Source of the DNA: Saccoglossus kowalevskii
Taxonomy: Eukaryota > Hemichordata > Enteropneusta > Harrimaniidae
Direction of reading: 5' to 3'
Assembly (NCBI RefSeq): GCF_000003605.2
Contig: NW_003137330.1
Span: 233,367-280,785, forward strand
DNA: 47,419 nucleotides
The notes under the pieces were generated by a model that was not told the DNA's origin, did not search any database, and saw only the letters and a list, made by a program, of their open reading frames with translations. Below, one piece after another: positions 1 to 12,060 of the stretch. The stretch's first letter is position 1; each line of letters begins with the position of its first letter. Made by a program: the position numbers and the translations under genes.

Positions 1-3000
1 GAAGATATATATAGCATATAACATATTAAAGATTGCGTTGTGCATTTATTGAATTAAAAGCAATACTTCTTTAAATTTGAATTACGCAATACCACAGAGT
101 GACACGATTTCATATTGGTTTGGTGAGCGACTATGGTGTGTACATTGGAGAATTCTAGTTTTTTTGAAAAGATGCAATCATCCATTGAATTTGACAATAT
201 CACAAAACATAAAATATTTTCTCATAACATCGCGTAACCATGGCAATATCTGTATAACAATATAACGACGAGACGTCTCAAAGAGATGCAATATTGCGAT
301 GCGACTTTTAAAATATCAGTGATCTTTCTGCTATGGCTTTATTCTAAACAATGCTTTTTTATTACATCTGTGGCACACAGAGCCGGTTGCTAAGCCGGTT
401 GCTAGGCATGCCTTTACGTTTTCCTGCGATGGCATGTACTGATATGCTCGGTGGATTGCTTTCCATTATGAGAACTTTACAATAAATTTCTTTTGTACAA
501 AGTAAGATGGTCATTATATGAACGAAAGATAATTTAAATAATAAATAGATAAAATACTATCGCTATCGCAGATTCGTATTGTTTCATCATTTACAAAGTT
601 TGTTTTTTAAAAAAAATAGAAGTGAAACTTAACTCTAGCGGAAAGCTTTCACGTTCACATGATGAAAAACAGCAGACTGCATAGCTGGTAGATATGTGTG
701 TCTGGCATTTCGTAAAATACGCGGCATTCACCGTGTACTAATCTAATTAGAAAGTAGTATTGAATAGGAATTCATATGTTTGTTAGAGAAAACCTACGAC
801 TGTCAATGTAGCGAATGACCTGAAGTATATATATACACCAGAATATTGCTTTTCAATTCTGGGAACCATAAATGTTGCTATAATAGCCGGTGTGATTGTC
901 ACTAAAAATGTACCACCTGTGTCAAAATTTAGATGAGTATTTAGATATAAAAAATGTAGTTTCAGAAGTTTATTTTTTTGCGTCATTTTTTCTGCTTCGT
1001 ACTTTAACCCAGTTGTGATATTTACTATGAGATAAGCATCATATGAAATTTCTCCTTGATATCCATTTTGAATTTCAGCAAATAATGTACCTGATTTTAT
1101 GACTATACTGATTTATACTGATACAGAATTATGTATTTACACATAAGGGAGGACATTGTGGTCACCATTATTAAATTACGTTATAATAACTTTATGAGTT
1201 TGAAAAACAAATATAACTGTTTAAACATTTCAATAAATACATGTATGTCTTTTTATATGATTTTGGGAAAAACAATATTTGAACGTAATATTGCTACAAG
1301 ATCAATATTTTGAGGATGACTTTGGAAGACCTTGTTTTTCTATTTTGTTATACACAACATAGTGTAGTAATATACGTTGTATTGTTAATTTTCTACGCCA
1401 TGCGTTTATTGCACGTGGTTATAACAACACATAAGTATAATTATAAACGTCATATTTTGTTTTTAATCAGTTGAATATAAAAGAAAGCATTATTAATTAT
1501 GTCTTAGTGGTGATTTCAATTTGGATATGTCATGATGACGTTTTGATTTATCAGCTGATTCGGTCCCGTCACACGGGTAATGAATACATCTCCATCACCT
1601 GAGAAATTACTATAATATAATAACCATATTAAATTATTTAGTGTCATTGCTTGCGTCAGTTATTGAAACTGACACAAAACCCGCTTGGAGTAATTAACCG
1701 TATAACCGGTAATTAACGTTAACCGACACGAGCACAGCCCCGAGTGGATGCCAAATATGTGAACGATGCAGAACACGTCAACCACCTGGAGTTTTTAATG
1801 GCCAATCGCGTTCAACAGATTGTGTTGCGACGTGTTTCGAGTGTTGTTTTCATTGTTTGCATAACATTTATACGTTAAATATGTCGCAGGTGAATACCGT
1901 AACACGTCATAATCAACTTATGAATATTAAAAAACGTGACAAGATTAGAAAACCGAGGATGAAATGTTCGCTCTTGGACTTGTAGTTGTAAGCTTAGATC
2001 ACTTGTAACGTTGCGAAAAACGCTAAAACCCTGGATTTTGAAATATAATTGTAAAGAAAAGGAAACCACTTCCAATAAAAGCAGTTTTCCCCCCATGTTT
2101 CCATCCTCTTTTATTTCACTAATCAATCAAAAATTGTAATCTAATCTAGAAGAAAAAAATGGCGGTATTATAAATAGATACACCAGAAGGATTTCGATTC
2201 TGATATATTTCAGATATATCAAAATATGTTTCACTCTGAGAACCTAGTTATCGGTGTATACGTGCACACATTTATGGGCTTTACTATTGGGCAAACATTT
2301 TGATTTTAATTTTCAACAGAATATTTGACTTTTGAAAAAAATATGAAACGTGCATATAAGCCTTTTAAACGAATTACTAGAACGGTAGCGCTAGCGTAGT
2401 AGCAAAGCTTACAGTGTCAAATCTAACCACATGATGTTACGCAGAATGCTATACACGGTAATTACTCCAGACAGAGAAGGATATAACGTGAATGAACGGC
2501 TTTGCGATATTATCAGTCAGAAAAACAGTATGTTTTCATTTTATGATACGAAAGATAAAAGTCATAATACTGTAGTTTGAAATATGGCACGATGCATTAA
2601 TATTCAACGTAGCAGCGTTTTAACGGGCTGACACGAGTTTGTTTCCCAGGGCAACAATTAATGCGATTGCATTAAAGACAGACCGTTATAGACTGGTAGT
2701 CCCGGCACGGAGTGGCAGCGTGACATTTATAGAAATCATAAGACATAGGAGGTTAAAGGGAATTGTACTAAATAAAACCACATAGCTAATATCACTGATA
2801 TCGGTAATTATGGCACGGTGTTGACGTAATTACCAGTGCCATGATTTCAAGAACGAGTGACTACCGACACTGTGGTTTGATGAATACACAGTCGCGACGG
2901 CCGAGCTACAAAGTTACCAAGAGAATCGTTTGATATCGGTAAGTTATTGTGGTCAGCTCGAAGGTCAATGTCATAATAATAATATCAAGAACTTTCGAGT

Positions 3001-3091
3001 CAAAACTGTGTCGGACGCAGAGCGATACGTTGTAGGCGTTGATTTGTAATATTTGTTAGTTGTTATTAACCATCTTTTTCTAAGATTTACC
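1..3091. other. Non-coding AT-rich stretch, no gene seen
   Basis: Only short open frames (83 codons or fewer) occur here. None shows a recognisable motif or protein-like composition. The only local structure noted is a 12-bp unit (AGCCGGTTGCTA) repeated twice in tandem at 381-404 and a weak hairpin near 2811-2843. No transposon end or RNA gene was seen. Confidence 0.6.
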
Positions 3092-3320
3092 GCGCCCTCT
3101 AACGACAAAGCGCCCGTGTGACGTCAAGATGACGTAAACGGGTAACGCAATGTCGTTGCAATTGACAACTGTGTTTGGTTGTGTGGTCGATCGTCACTTA
3201 TATATATGGTGAAATCTCTGATTAACATTATTTTTACCGGAAGAACTACAGATCAAAACAATTTAGAAGACATGAGCGGCCTTCCTTTCATCCGTTTACG
3301 TCACGGAAGCTAGAGGGCGC
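3092..3320. mobile_element. Inverted-repeat element with GCGCCCTCT ends (MITE-like)
   Basis: The left end reads GCGCCCTCTAACGACAAAG and the right end is AGAGGGCGC, so both termini begin GCGCCCTCTA when read inward. Both arms continue with a GTGACGT block. On the left it is the palindrome TGACGTCA near 3119; on the right, read inward, it is GTGACGTAAACGGATGAAAG. The element is 229 bp and has no coding capacity, as expected for a miniature inverted-repeat transposon. No clear target-site duplication was found, so the superfamily is not assigned. The inward-read right end is closely similar to the 62-bp tandem unit at 26438-26627. Confidence 0.7.
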
Positions 3321-6300
3321 AACTTATTCCATCGCATCGATCCGCTTAACTCGTTTTGTGCATATGTTGCTGTGTCCTTGTAATAATCCCATAGTATATT
3401 AAACTAATAATAAAAATACGAGTAGTATAGTATCCTCTCATTATTGAACATCGTTTTACACGATCGCAAAGTAAGAATTATACTGACAATGTCGCTATAG
3501 TTGTTCAAATGTAAGTGTGCTTAAGGCGACGAAAATAGGAATAAAATATTTCTCTGATTAAATTATTTGATGTCTTAGATTTAACAGAGATCACGGTTGT
3601 TTACCCGGCCCAATTATCATACTATTGTAGCCTCTATGGTACATTAGCGTCGCTGCTTACTAAGCGGTGGCACACTTGGCATAAGTAGATCGATGGGTGA
3701 TTTCCCTATGGAGCACCATCAATTGGACCCTGTATTCACACATGGGAGAAGGAAATCTCGCATCATGTTTAAAAAACGATTCTCTCTTCCAAGCGTGCAT
3801 TAGTTCAATTATTGTATGCAATGTTCTGTTTTATAACAGGCAACGCATGATTGCTTCCATCATTTCACTGTCGCGCGCTCACGCATTATTTGTAAGGTTT
3901 AGGTCGACTAATCTCTCTACAACTTGCTCAAATCAAAACATTGTCCAATCACCGTGCTCCTTTGCAAAATACATACAGACAGACTAGAGGAAGCAATTTT
4001 CCCTTGTCTTAGACAGCTCTAGGCCTAATTTCCGGCACTCGGAGATTAAAATAACCCTCAAACTGACTTGATGCTTATATAATTGTTACTAGAGACGAAA
4101 TCCTTCGAAGCTATGTGTTAGAAACAATAATGGGATCAAGGATTGGATGATGACGTAGTTACAGCGAATTACATCGCAACCTTTGGAATAAGCACATTTA
4201 TCAAATGGTTAATTAGCCACTTTTAACAAATAAGTAGTAGTAGTGGTGGTATTACAAGATTAGCTGGATGACATAATCACACGTGTGCAATTCACTATCG
4301 TTTTATCGACCAAGAAAATGTCCATTCTCAACCTTTAGTTTAGTTTAGAGAAAACAAAACTTTCAAAACAATTTACAACCCCATGAAGAATAAAACATTG
4401 TCTCGGCTCGTCTCCTTCTTTGAATACTGTAGTCTATTTTATTTTCACTTGGAATATATCATTGTTAATATTTTAGCTGAACGAATGAGTCACTAATATT
4501 AAAATCTACTGATTTTTTTTTTATAAATAAAATATATATAAACTTCTTACAAAGCAGCAAAAATGTCTTTTTTAGCGAAAATTACAAAATTACACAGCTC
4601 AAATCAAATCAAAATCAAATTTTACAGTAGCGCTTACGCACCGTTGACAAATAAATATCTCGTTTAGAACTGGGTGCATTTTTTAAACAGAATCGCCTCG
4701 GTGATGGCTCATTTGTCCCTTGGCATAGATTCGATTACCTTGTTCCGTAATGGGTTCTAAATGGAACAACATCCTATTATGTAAATGTTATTCATGGAAT
4801 AATAGAGTGGAGTTTTCGTTTTAGTTAAATTATCCAAGTTTATATTTAATTTGTTATGCATGTAATTTCCGTTAATGTTTGTTCGTGTAAAGATCAAAGT
4901 CACTATATCTAGAGTTAATTCTCTTTAGCTAGTACCGTATTCCCATGGCGACAGGGCCGTGCAACATTTATGCTAATACGTTTGCATCTTGTCCACTTCT
5001 TTGAAGTCTGTCGTCATTTAATCGAAAGATCAAAGGTGGAGGTAATTATTTTGAATAGTCAATTAACCACAGTTTACATTATAAACAAATAAAAAAGATA
5101 ATGAAATATGGGGACTTTATTGAAAATAATGTATTGAATTCGTGAACATCGTGGACATTGCTGATATGTTATCATCGATTGGAATTCGGAGGATCGAAAT
5201 TCTGCGTGCAATGTGCGTATATAGTGACAGACAGGGCGTTTTATTGACTCGACAATGGAAAACCTTCGTAACAAAGCCAAACATCAAATTAATTAAAACA
5301 CATGCTTGGAATCACGTAGACCTACAGTTATCGAGAAAATAGTCTGCAATAAATCAACGTACACTGTTTTCCCGAGTATCTCAATAAACATATATTGTAA
5401 AAAAAAAATACGACATAAAATGCTTTGATGCGATCACGTGATATTTTATATACCGTGACGGGAGAACGAAATCGACAAGATTAAAGCTATGATAAACCTC
5501 CCAGAATCGATCAGTTCCGTTTCACAAAGTACTGTTAATTGGAACTCCTCATACCATTACTTATATTGAGTTCTGTGTCCAATTATTATTATTAAGTAAT
5601 AACACAAATGACTATAGCATTAGTACCTATTCTATAAATAAATTAATTGCCTTGAAGACAAATTATGAAATGAATATTTCAAAGACTACGTGTGGCTAGG
5701 TCAACAGAGAAATCTTTACTGGTACTGAAACAGATCTGGAGCTCATTAGCCGAGTACCATGCGCAGTATCTGCCGCATGTACTGCCTTCACAAGTCACTG
5801 CACACTAATTGTGTTTCGTGGATAAAGTTGGTATTGAAACGGAACGACAGTATAATGATGAAATGAAATTTTGTTTTATTGGGGGAAGAATGAGCTTGCG
5901 GTATTAAGGTACCCGGCACTTCGAATCAATAAATGTCACGGCAAAGCGGAAACACACAGCAACGCTATCATAAACAGCGTGGATCCGTGGGGCTTCTCTC
6001 AGATACCATCACGTTTGGGTAACTACTGGGAAGCTGACTTGTCTGGCAAACATAGGTCAAAATTAACGCAAATTAATATAGTGGTTCCCCGTGTGTGCGT
6101 AATTTTAAATCTCACTGTAACGCGTTATTGAAAGTTTACATAAACGTGTAAAAATAATTTCATAACTATTCGTAAACTGCCAATCGGTGCTAGTGCGTGC
6201 AATTGCGTATTTTTCTAGCCGTGATCGTAGCTTGGCGTTAATTTAACAGTTTTGACAGCGAACACTGTTTGCAGTCCGAGTGGTTGTTGATTGTCAGTAT

Positions 6301-7395
6301 CAATATTGACTAATTCATAAAAGCGCGAAAAGTCATGCTCTTTTGTAAAGATTCCCACACGACGGACAAACATCGACTGCGAAGCTAGTTTTAATGAGCT
6401 AATGAAAACGCACATTGGGGCGAAAAAGAAATACACATTAATGTGTACACATAGTCTTTGATGAAAGATTCATGAAATGCAATTCCTCGATCGTTTTTAT
6501 TTGAAAATAACTTTTCACTGAATCTGTTTACGTTTACAACACAAGCGAAATTGTGTGATCGCCGGAACTACGAGAGTTACAAGAGGCGTGCGCGTAGAGA
6601 AAACCAAACCATTGGAAATTATTTCCAGACAGATAATAGATAAGCCTTGACCGCGTACGCGCAGCGCATAAACGATGCCAATAAGCTGAAAGTCACGCAG
6701 CCATCTCATTAATTAGTTCACGACTGTACTTGAGTTTAGGTGTGCTTTACAACGCACTGATTGACGGCTTTAAATGCGATGGCTATAACAGCTATATCTC
6801 CGCTATAATTAATTACACATGATTGAGACTATAAATAAAATGATAGGTGGTGACAATTTACGATCAATTGTTTGCCATTTAAAAGTTGTTTTCGACTCAT
6901 TACAAGCCGCATATTTCATTCGTGCCATTTGTGACCGGTCTTGTAATATACACTTCACTCAAATAACTGTGTGTCTGAATTAGATATTGAGAGTTATTTC
7001 AATGTTCTGCAACCATTTCTTTGAGATAAGGTGTTAACATTATTATTATTATTATCTTTTACTGTTAGTATTCTGTTGATCTGTCAGTGTAAGTCAGACA
7101 GTTCACACGAACTTTATACATGTTCTAAATTAGTAACATCATTTGCTGTTTGTACGGGTCGTTGTCTATTATACGGTGGTAATTTATTCAAGATGGAGGC
7201 GTTGGTCAAAGTTCAGCAGAATAGTGTCAAGTGCTGGTGAATTTGATTGCTTGGGTCTCCGAGAATTTAAGTGAACAATAAAACGTCGGGCACACGCGCT
7301 CGCGCATCGTCGAACATCCGTTTCTGTTCAAACAATCACAACAAACATCTTTGCCTTGTTAAATTCACACTGAAACTGATGTGTTGTTTGTAGAC
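3321..7395. other. Non-coding stretch, no gene seen
   Basis: Short open frames only, up to 96 codons at 3697-3987 and 86 codons at 5871-6131. Neither has a motif I recognise. Local features are minor: an A/T-rich patch near 4510-4545, GTAGTAGTAGTGG-type triplets near 4233, and a short ATT run near 7038-7056. No RNA gene or transposon end was found. Confidence 0.55.
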
Positions 7396-7702
7396 TTAAA
7401 GGGCGGTAGTCGTCGCGCCACGCATGCGCGAGAAAAATGGTTCTCATATAAACAAAGATGGCGACATTAGCTGTTGCGCAGATCAACGAGTGCGAACTGA
7501 GACATTACCAAGCTTTAATTGGGTATTGTTTAGGTGATTGGAAGGTATCGAAGGATTCACCGGCGGTAATTATTGCAAGTCGCACCCAGGTCAAACCTCA
7601 TACTTGTGATTTTCATTAGAAGAGCGCATTGGATTACGGGAAAATCAATGTTTATCAACACAAATTTCGTACATGCGGAGCGCGACGACCACCGCCCTTT
7701 AA
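7396..7702. mobile_element. TTAA-flanked inverted-repeat element, type A, long form
   Basis: The left end is TTAAAGGGCGGTAGTCGTCG. The right end read inward is TTAAAGGGCGGTGGTCGTCG, so the terminal repeats match over about 20 bp with one difference. TTAA at both borders fits the target-site duplication used by piggyBac and Kolobok transposons. The same end type bounds the 132-bp elements at 8921 and 22685. This copy is 307 bp and its interior is unrelated to theirs, carrying a small open frame at 7458-7619. No transposase is encoded, so movement would depend on an enzyme supplied elsewhere. The family assignment beyond 'TTAA type' is inference. Confidence 0.8.
7458..7619 (+). CDS. Unrecognised 53-codon ORF inside a TTAA element
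   Basis: The start ATG lies in a favourable animal context (AACAAAGATGGCG). The protein begins MATLAVAQINECELRHYQ and ends TCDFH before TAG. It has no motif I recognise and no signal peptide or membrane segment. A splice-donor-like site (GGAAG|GTATCG) lies at 7544/7545, so the real coding part could be only the first 29 codons, as a first exon. A CACGCATGCGCGAG motif resembling an NRF1 site lies about 35 bp upstream, inside the element. It could be a captured host first exon, part of a transposase-derived leader, or a chance frame. Chance is quite possible at this length. Confidence 0.2.
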   Translation: MATLAVAQINECELRHYQALIGYCLGDWKVSKDSPAVIIASRTQVKPHTCDFH

Positions 7703-8920
7703 AAAGTAAATTAACAAACAGTGTAACGCTGTATAACCTATGAAAGATTAGCTCTTTTGACAATTGCAACCAAGAGAAACGGCGATAAGGCGCATAGTGA
7801 TGTTATCGTTTAAGTTTTGCTGCTTCCGCGTAGCGAGCAGCTGAGAATGATGTTGTACTACTGCGGGGTCACTTACTGCTCGTAACTGTTTTCATATTAT
7901 CTTAAATAGCCACAACATTTGTCATGTTATTGCACAGATATGATACCATTTCTCTTTGTTAACTTAGCCTGCGATGACGTCATATTACCAGATAGTGAAG
8001 TCAAGCTAATTTGCATACTTAATGGTTTGATAAGATTTGATAGAACTCTGATACCAAACGTGGCATATAAGTTGTTATCAAATAAATAGATGCCGTATGT
8101 CAGTGCGATTTGCCTTTTCTGTAACAACAAAAAGCGACACTACCCGTCCCATCTGTGCCAATTTCACTTTCTGTGTCAATTGCGATACAAACAAAGCCGT
8201 TGCAGACAATGCATTGATGTTACATTTAGAACATTCTCATACAAACGGCACAAACGCTGGAATTTGCAATTTCAATGGTTTTATTTTCGTTACGATCAGT
8301 ACAAAAACACAGACTCCCCAGCAAGAATTTACGCGTTAGTCATTTGATCGTTTTAAAAATAAAAAAATCAACATTTCCGTTTAACATTTAAAATTGAAGA
8401 TGACTTGGTTGGTGTTAATTATTACGTATGAAGACATTGTTTCAGTGAGTAACAATATCCGTGGTTAACTTAATTTGAGAGCGCGAATTGCAATAACACG
8501 GGGAATTTCTGAAGGCTTTACGTTTTAGCCAGCAGAAACTTCGACAGCGAGGTTGTTTTCACGTGCCTATGTACGCCTTCGACCAGATCGACGACGATTG
8601 ATTACATCATAGACCTTTTCTGAGGGTTATGATTACACCGACTACTCATCAGACCTTGTTCGGCGAATAGGTTTCACCGTGCCCGTGAACGTGAATATCA
8701 CTTTCAATCAACTAAATGAAAAAAATGGTCTACCCTGAGCACTGTAAAAAACAAAGACTATATAAGGATGGCAATTTTCAAGGTTCAAGCATATGTTGTG
8801 AACACGAAATCAAAACTACAACCTTGGTACATCGCAGCGTGGGTTTAATTTTCCCAAGCAACACGCATCGACTGGACTACAGCGAAATTGGCGCTTCTTA
8901 TCTCATCGGAGAAATCAAAG
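7703..8920. other. Non-coding stretch, no gene seen
   Basis: Overlapping 80- and 85-codon frames at 8090-8347 and an 83-codon frame starting at 8716 are unrecognised. The last one runs into the adjacent transposon end. A palindromic TGACGTCA (CRE-type) site lies at 7975-7982. Nothing else is supported. Confidence 0.55.
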
Positions 8921-9052
8921 TTAAAGCGCGGTGGTCGTCGCGCAGCGCGTGTTCGAATTTCATGTAAATAAACAACGTATTTTACACGTGCTGTATACGT
9001 CGCTATGAGTCCCGTATCTAACAGTGGGCGGCGCGACGACTACAGCCCTTAA
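8921..9052. mobile_element. TTAA-flanked inverted-repeat element, type A, 132 bp
   Basis: It starts TTAAAGCGCGGTGGTCGTCG and ends with the inverse (GCGACGACTACAGCCCTTAA). It is exactly 132 bp including both TTAA borders. It is the same length as, and closely similar throughout to, the copy at 22685-22816, for example in the shared core TTCGAATTTCA and CGCTATGAGTCCC. It is non-coding and so a deletion-type non-autonomous transposon. Confidence 0.85.
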
Positions 9053-10026
9053 ACAGTTTTTCGTAGCCAACGAATTCACATAATGTTTCCATTTGAACGC
9101 CTGCTGAATGTATTTGTAGTAGTTGCGTGGTTACGACAATTTGGATGGAATTATCGCCAAGACAAAATAAAGTCCCATTTATAAGTTGTTTTTTTTTTCC
9201 TTTTTTTGTTTGTTTTGTTTTTCGCTGACTTCAATCATCTGAATCACGAGCGTACAATTTATACAAAGACAGATGGCAACAAAGTGTATGTTTAAAAGAC
9301 GTCACTATGACGTCATCCTCACTCATAATTACATTTCAATCACTGAAATAAAAAAAACAAGTTAGATAGGAGTGTTATTTGTCCGACGTGACATTGAATT
9401 GCGATACAATCATATTAAACGCGAGTTTGTTCATTATCCTAGGATTTGTCAGATCTTGTACTGTCAAGCTCATTCACGGATGAGTCGATTGCAGCGAGAG
9501 TCGAATGATAAGAGAGTGTCGTTCATTCACTCATGGCCTCCAATGCAACGGCTGCTCGTGGTATCTTTTATATTTTATACTTTCAAGGGGAGAAAGTGAA
9601 ATTGACAAGATAACAGTCCACAATTGTTTATTCGCGTTGGTATGATCTACATCACATGTATACAACCTTGACGAAATAGTTGCGGTGTTCGCATGCATGC
9701 ATTGTTCGCTCGGCAGTTTCTTTCTTTGAAATCGATCGGGTGATATGATAACGCCGTGAAGGCGTTGTTGATACACGCACTTGGTGGCAATGTAAACATT
9801 GGAAATGGGTAATAACTGCAGGAAACGATAAGAAAAATATAGCAGGGGAAAGTTGATAATTGAGTCCTTGGTAATTATTCAATAAACCCAACGTTTTAGG
9901 CTTTGGTTCTTCATCAATTGTATCTGACTATATTGTAGCGTTATTTGGCAAAACGTAAGGTTAAAGTGGTCTATGACAGATTGGTGTTTGAATGTGAGAA
10001 TGAGCCATCGTTCCACTAAAGGTTCT
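9053..10026. other. Non-coding stretch with T-rich tract
   Basis: There is a T/G-rich simple tract at about 9188-9223. Two close GACGTCA motifs, one of them the full palindrome TGACGTCA, lie at about 9299-9315. A small hairpin (AACGCC/GGCGTT) lies near 9750. Open frames of 75-81 codons on both strands overlap each other and are unrecognised. Confidence 0.55.
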
Positions 10027-10260
10027 ACTCGGTCACCAGTAGTATAGTGGTATTAGCATCTGTATATCCGGGCTCATATCCTACATATGGCTTGACACTA
10101 AATAGGGTAAACTCCCTACCCTGGGTGAGTGCGCCGCAGACCCCATCGAAAGGCTGGATTTATTGGGCAAGATTAGTTCACTAAGAATTTTGACTTTGGG
10201 GAACCTCCGTTACGATCCGCATGTACTTGTGTTTGACTGGCCCTTCAAGATAGTGCATTA
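10027..10260 (+). repeat. Possible tRNA-derived SINE
   Basis: TAGTATAGTGG at 10040-10050 matches the internal A box of a tRNA-Asp/Gly type promoter. GGCTCATATCC at 10071-10081 resembles a B box (GGTTCGAATCC) with changes. The spacing is about 20 nt, shorter than in a tRNA, which suggests an internal deletion. A distinct non-tRNA body follows (ACCCTGGGTGAGTGCGCCGC and onward). The 3' border is approximate and no target duplication was confirmed. A chance pair of boxes cannot be excluded. Confidence 0.4.
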
Positions 10261-11744
10261 AATTACCAGAATGCCACTATGATAGGAAGATGGCCATGTA
10301 GCCTGTCTCGTAGTTTCATACTGGGGTATGGCCTCATTCGAAAAAATCACTCGCACTTGCAAAATGCACATAGAAAGTCAAGAGAAACAAAAGTGACATT
10401 CAATCATGCGCGGGACTGTCACCTGGCTCAAACATATAACAAAAATCTATCTTCAGAGAAAAGGTGTATATGACGATGGGAATTCCAATCAGAAAAATGT
10501 GTATGCGCTATCGTGTTATTTTAAATTGATTGTAGTAAAACATATACATTGGTACGCCGCCTCACACACATGCTAATGCTGTGGTGAAATTAACTGTCCG
10601 TGTTTGTGGCGATCTATCTTGGATCCAACTGTGTAGGAACCGTTACTGTTTATATTAAGGTAGAGATGCAGGTTCGTGGGCACTTGGAAGTGAATTTTTC
10701 TTTTTTTTTTTTTTTGCTTTTTATTATCCAAACACTCTTGGCTATAGACTGTTAAAATTTTGTAGAATTGTGAATAGTGGAACATACTCAAAAAACGATT
10801 TTAAAATATAGATAACAGGTGCAAACATTCTCTCTTTTGAATGCTTAGCACGATTTAGCAAGGCTGTACATAATAATAAAAAAGAAACATGGTAAAAAAA
10901 AGAAATGACGGGATCTCCATATTATACACTATATTTAGCTTTTAACAAAACGTTAATACATTTAAATTTGGAACTGTTACAGCCATTTTAATTATGAGCA
11001 TTAGCAAACTTCTTACTGAGTGAATTGTTATGCAAATTAGCAATTATCTCAGCTTATTTTTAGTGCACATCCCAGAACTTTAAAAAAGTAGCTCCTAGAC
11101 GCTTTGACCTTTTGTTTTGAAATTTTCACAAATGATTGACAATGTGTTTATCTTCAAAACGCCGTCTGGGCATTGTTTTTGGTTGAACAGTGTTACAACA
11201 ATCGTACAGACAACTAGTCTGTGTGTTAATTTATGCATAAACTTGAAGTAGTGAAATTTGGGCTGCTACCCTGCAAAATTGACAACTGGGAGACAGTTTT
11301 CAAGACGGCACTTTCTTCATAGTAAACAAATGTACCCGTAAACCAATGTTGACAGGAAACAGAAGCATGGTTTAGGAGCTATTTTTTTTAAATCACCTTT
11401 GACCAAAAAAAGCACATGTTTGTGCATATTTCAAACTACAGTGTCAATAAAAAAATACTAACAAAATTTTAAAATTCATACAATAAGCTTTCCGAAAATA
11501 TATAGTTTTGTGGACAAGGGAGGTCATCTTGGTTTCCTAATTAACTAATTAAAACACATGTCAGGTAAACTGCATCTCTACCTTAAAATTTATATAGCTC
11601 ACATTTCAAGTGATGTAATATACATCCCCAATTTCAAATCTGCCCATTTCATAGTACATTTCAATATAGCTCTTCTCTAGTATCAATTTTCATCCAGTGA
11701 CTTCAGAACATTTTGAGCACATACTTGAATCCGAAATTAAGTGG
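10261..11744. other. Non-coding, CpG-poor stretch with an inverted repeat
   Basis: A T-rich tract lies at about 10698-10715. From about 10800 onward CpG is scarce compared with the flanks, as expected of old methylated repeat DNA. TTATGCAAATTAGCAATT at about 11033-11050 matches the core of the repeat at 46.6-47.0 kb. The inverted repeat at 11078-11393 is listed separately. Open frames here are 72 codons or fewer and carry no recognisable motif. Confidence 0.5.
11078..11393. repeat. Imperfect inverted repeat, about 25-bp arms
   Basis: The left arm is CTTTAAAAAAGTAGCTCCTA (11078-11097). The right arm contains TTTAGGAGCTATTTTTTTTA (11371-11390). The arms are complementary apart from the length of the A/T run and a mismatch. 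The interior is about 270 bp and non-coding. It could be the ends of a degraded fold-back or inverted-repeat transposon. Confidence 0.4.
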
Positions 11745-12060
11745 TTGTAACATGTGTTACTTAACATGGGTATGATTTTAACGTGTGTCATCTATGTGGG
11801 AGACTTTGTTAACATAAGTGTCATTGTTTCTGTAACGTGTATTGCTTATGTAGTGAGTTGGTTGAAATAGGTCTCGGTAACTTTATCTGGTGGTCCTTAT
11901 ATTACCAGCTTGGCTGAAATGGGTGTCAGTTGATGTAAGAAGTATTGCTTTGGTCCATATATTGTCAAGATTGGTGCAGGTCGGCGTGTAACACATTTTA
12001 ATTAGGTGGAGGTTTGTTTAAAATAAGGGTCGTTACAAGTGATACTTAAACAAATGACTT
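11745..12060. repeat. Degenerate minisatellite, unit about 45-60 bp
   Basis: A recurring block of the form AA(C/A)AT(G/A)(G)GTGTC followed by GTAACGTGT and GGTTG restarts near 11763, 11811, 11865, 11916, 11976 and 12020. Copies are strongly diverged, and the unit length varies between about 44 and 60 bp. It is non-coding. Confidence 0.4.

Noticed and set aside
7458-7619. A transposase encoded by the element
   Set aside because: The frame has only 53 codons and no catalytic or zinc-binding motif, far too short for a transposase.
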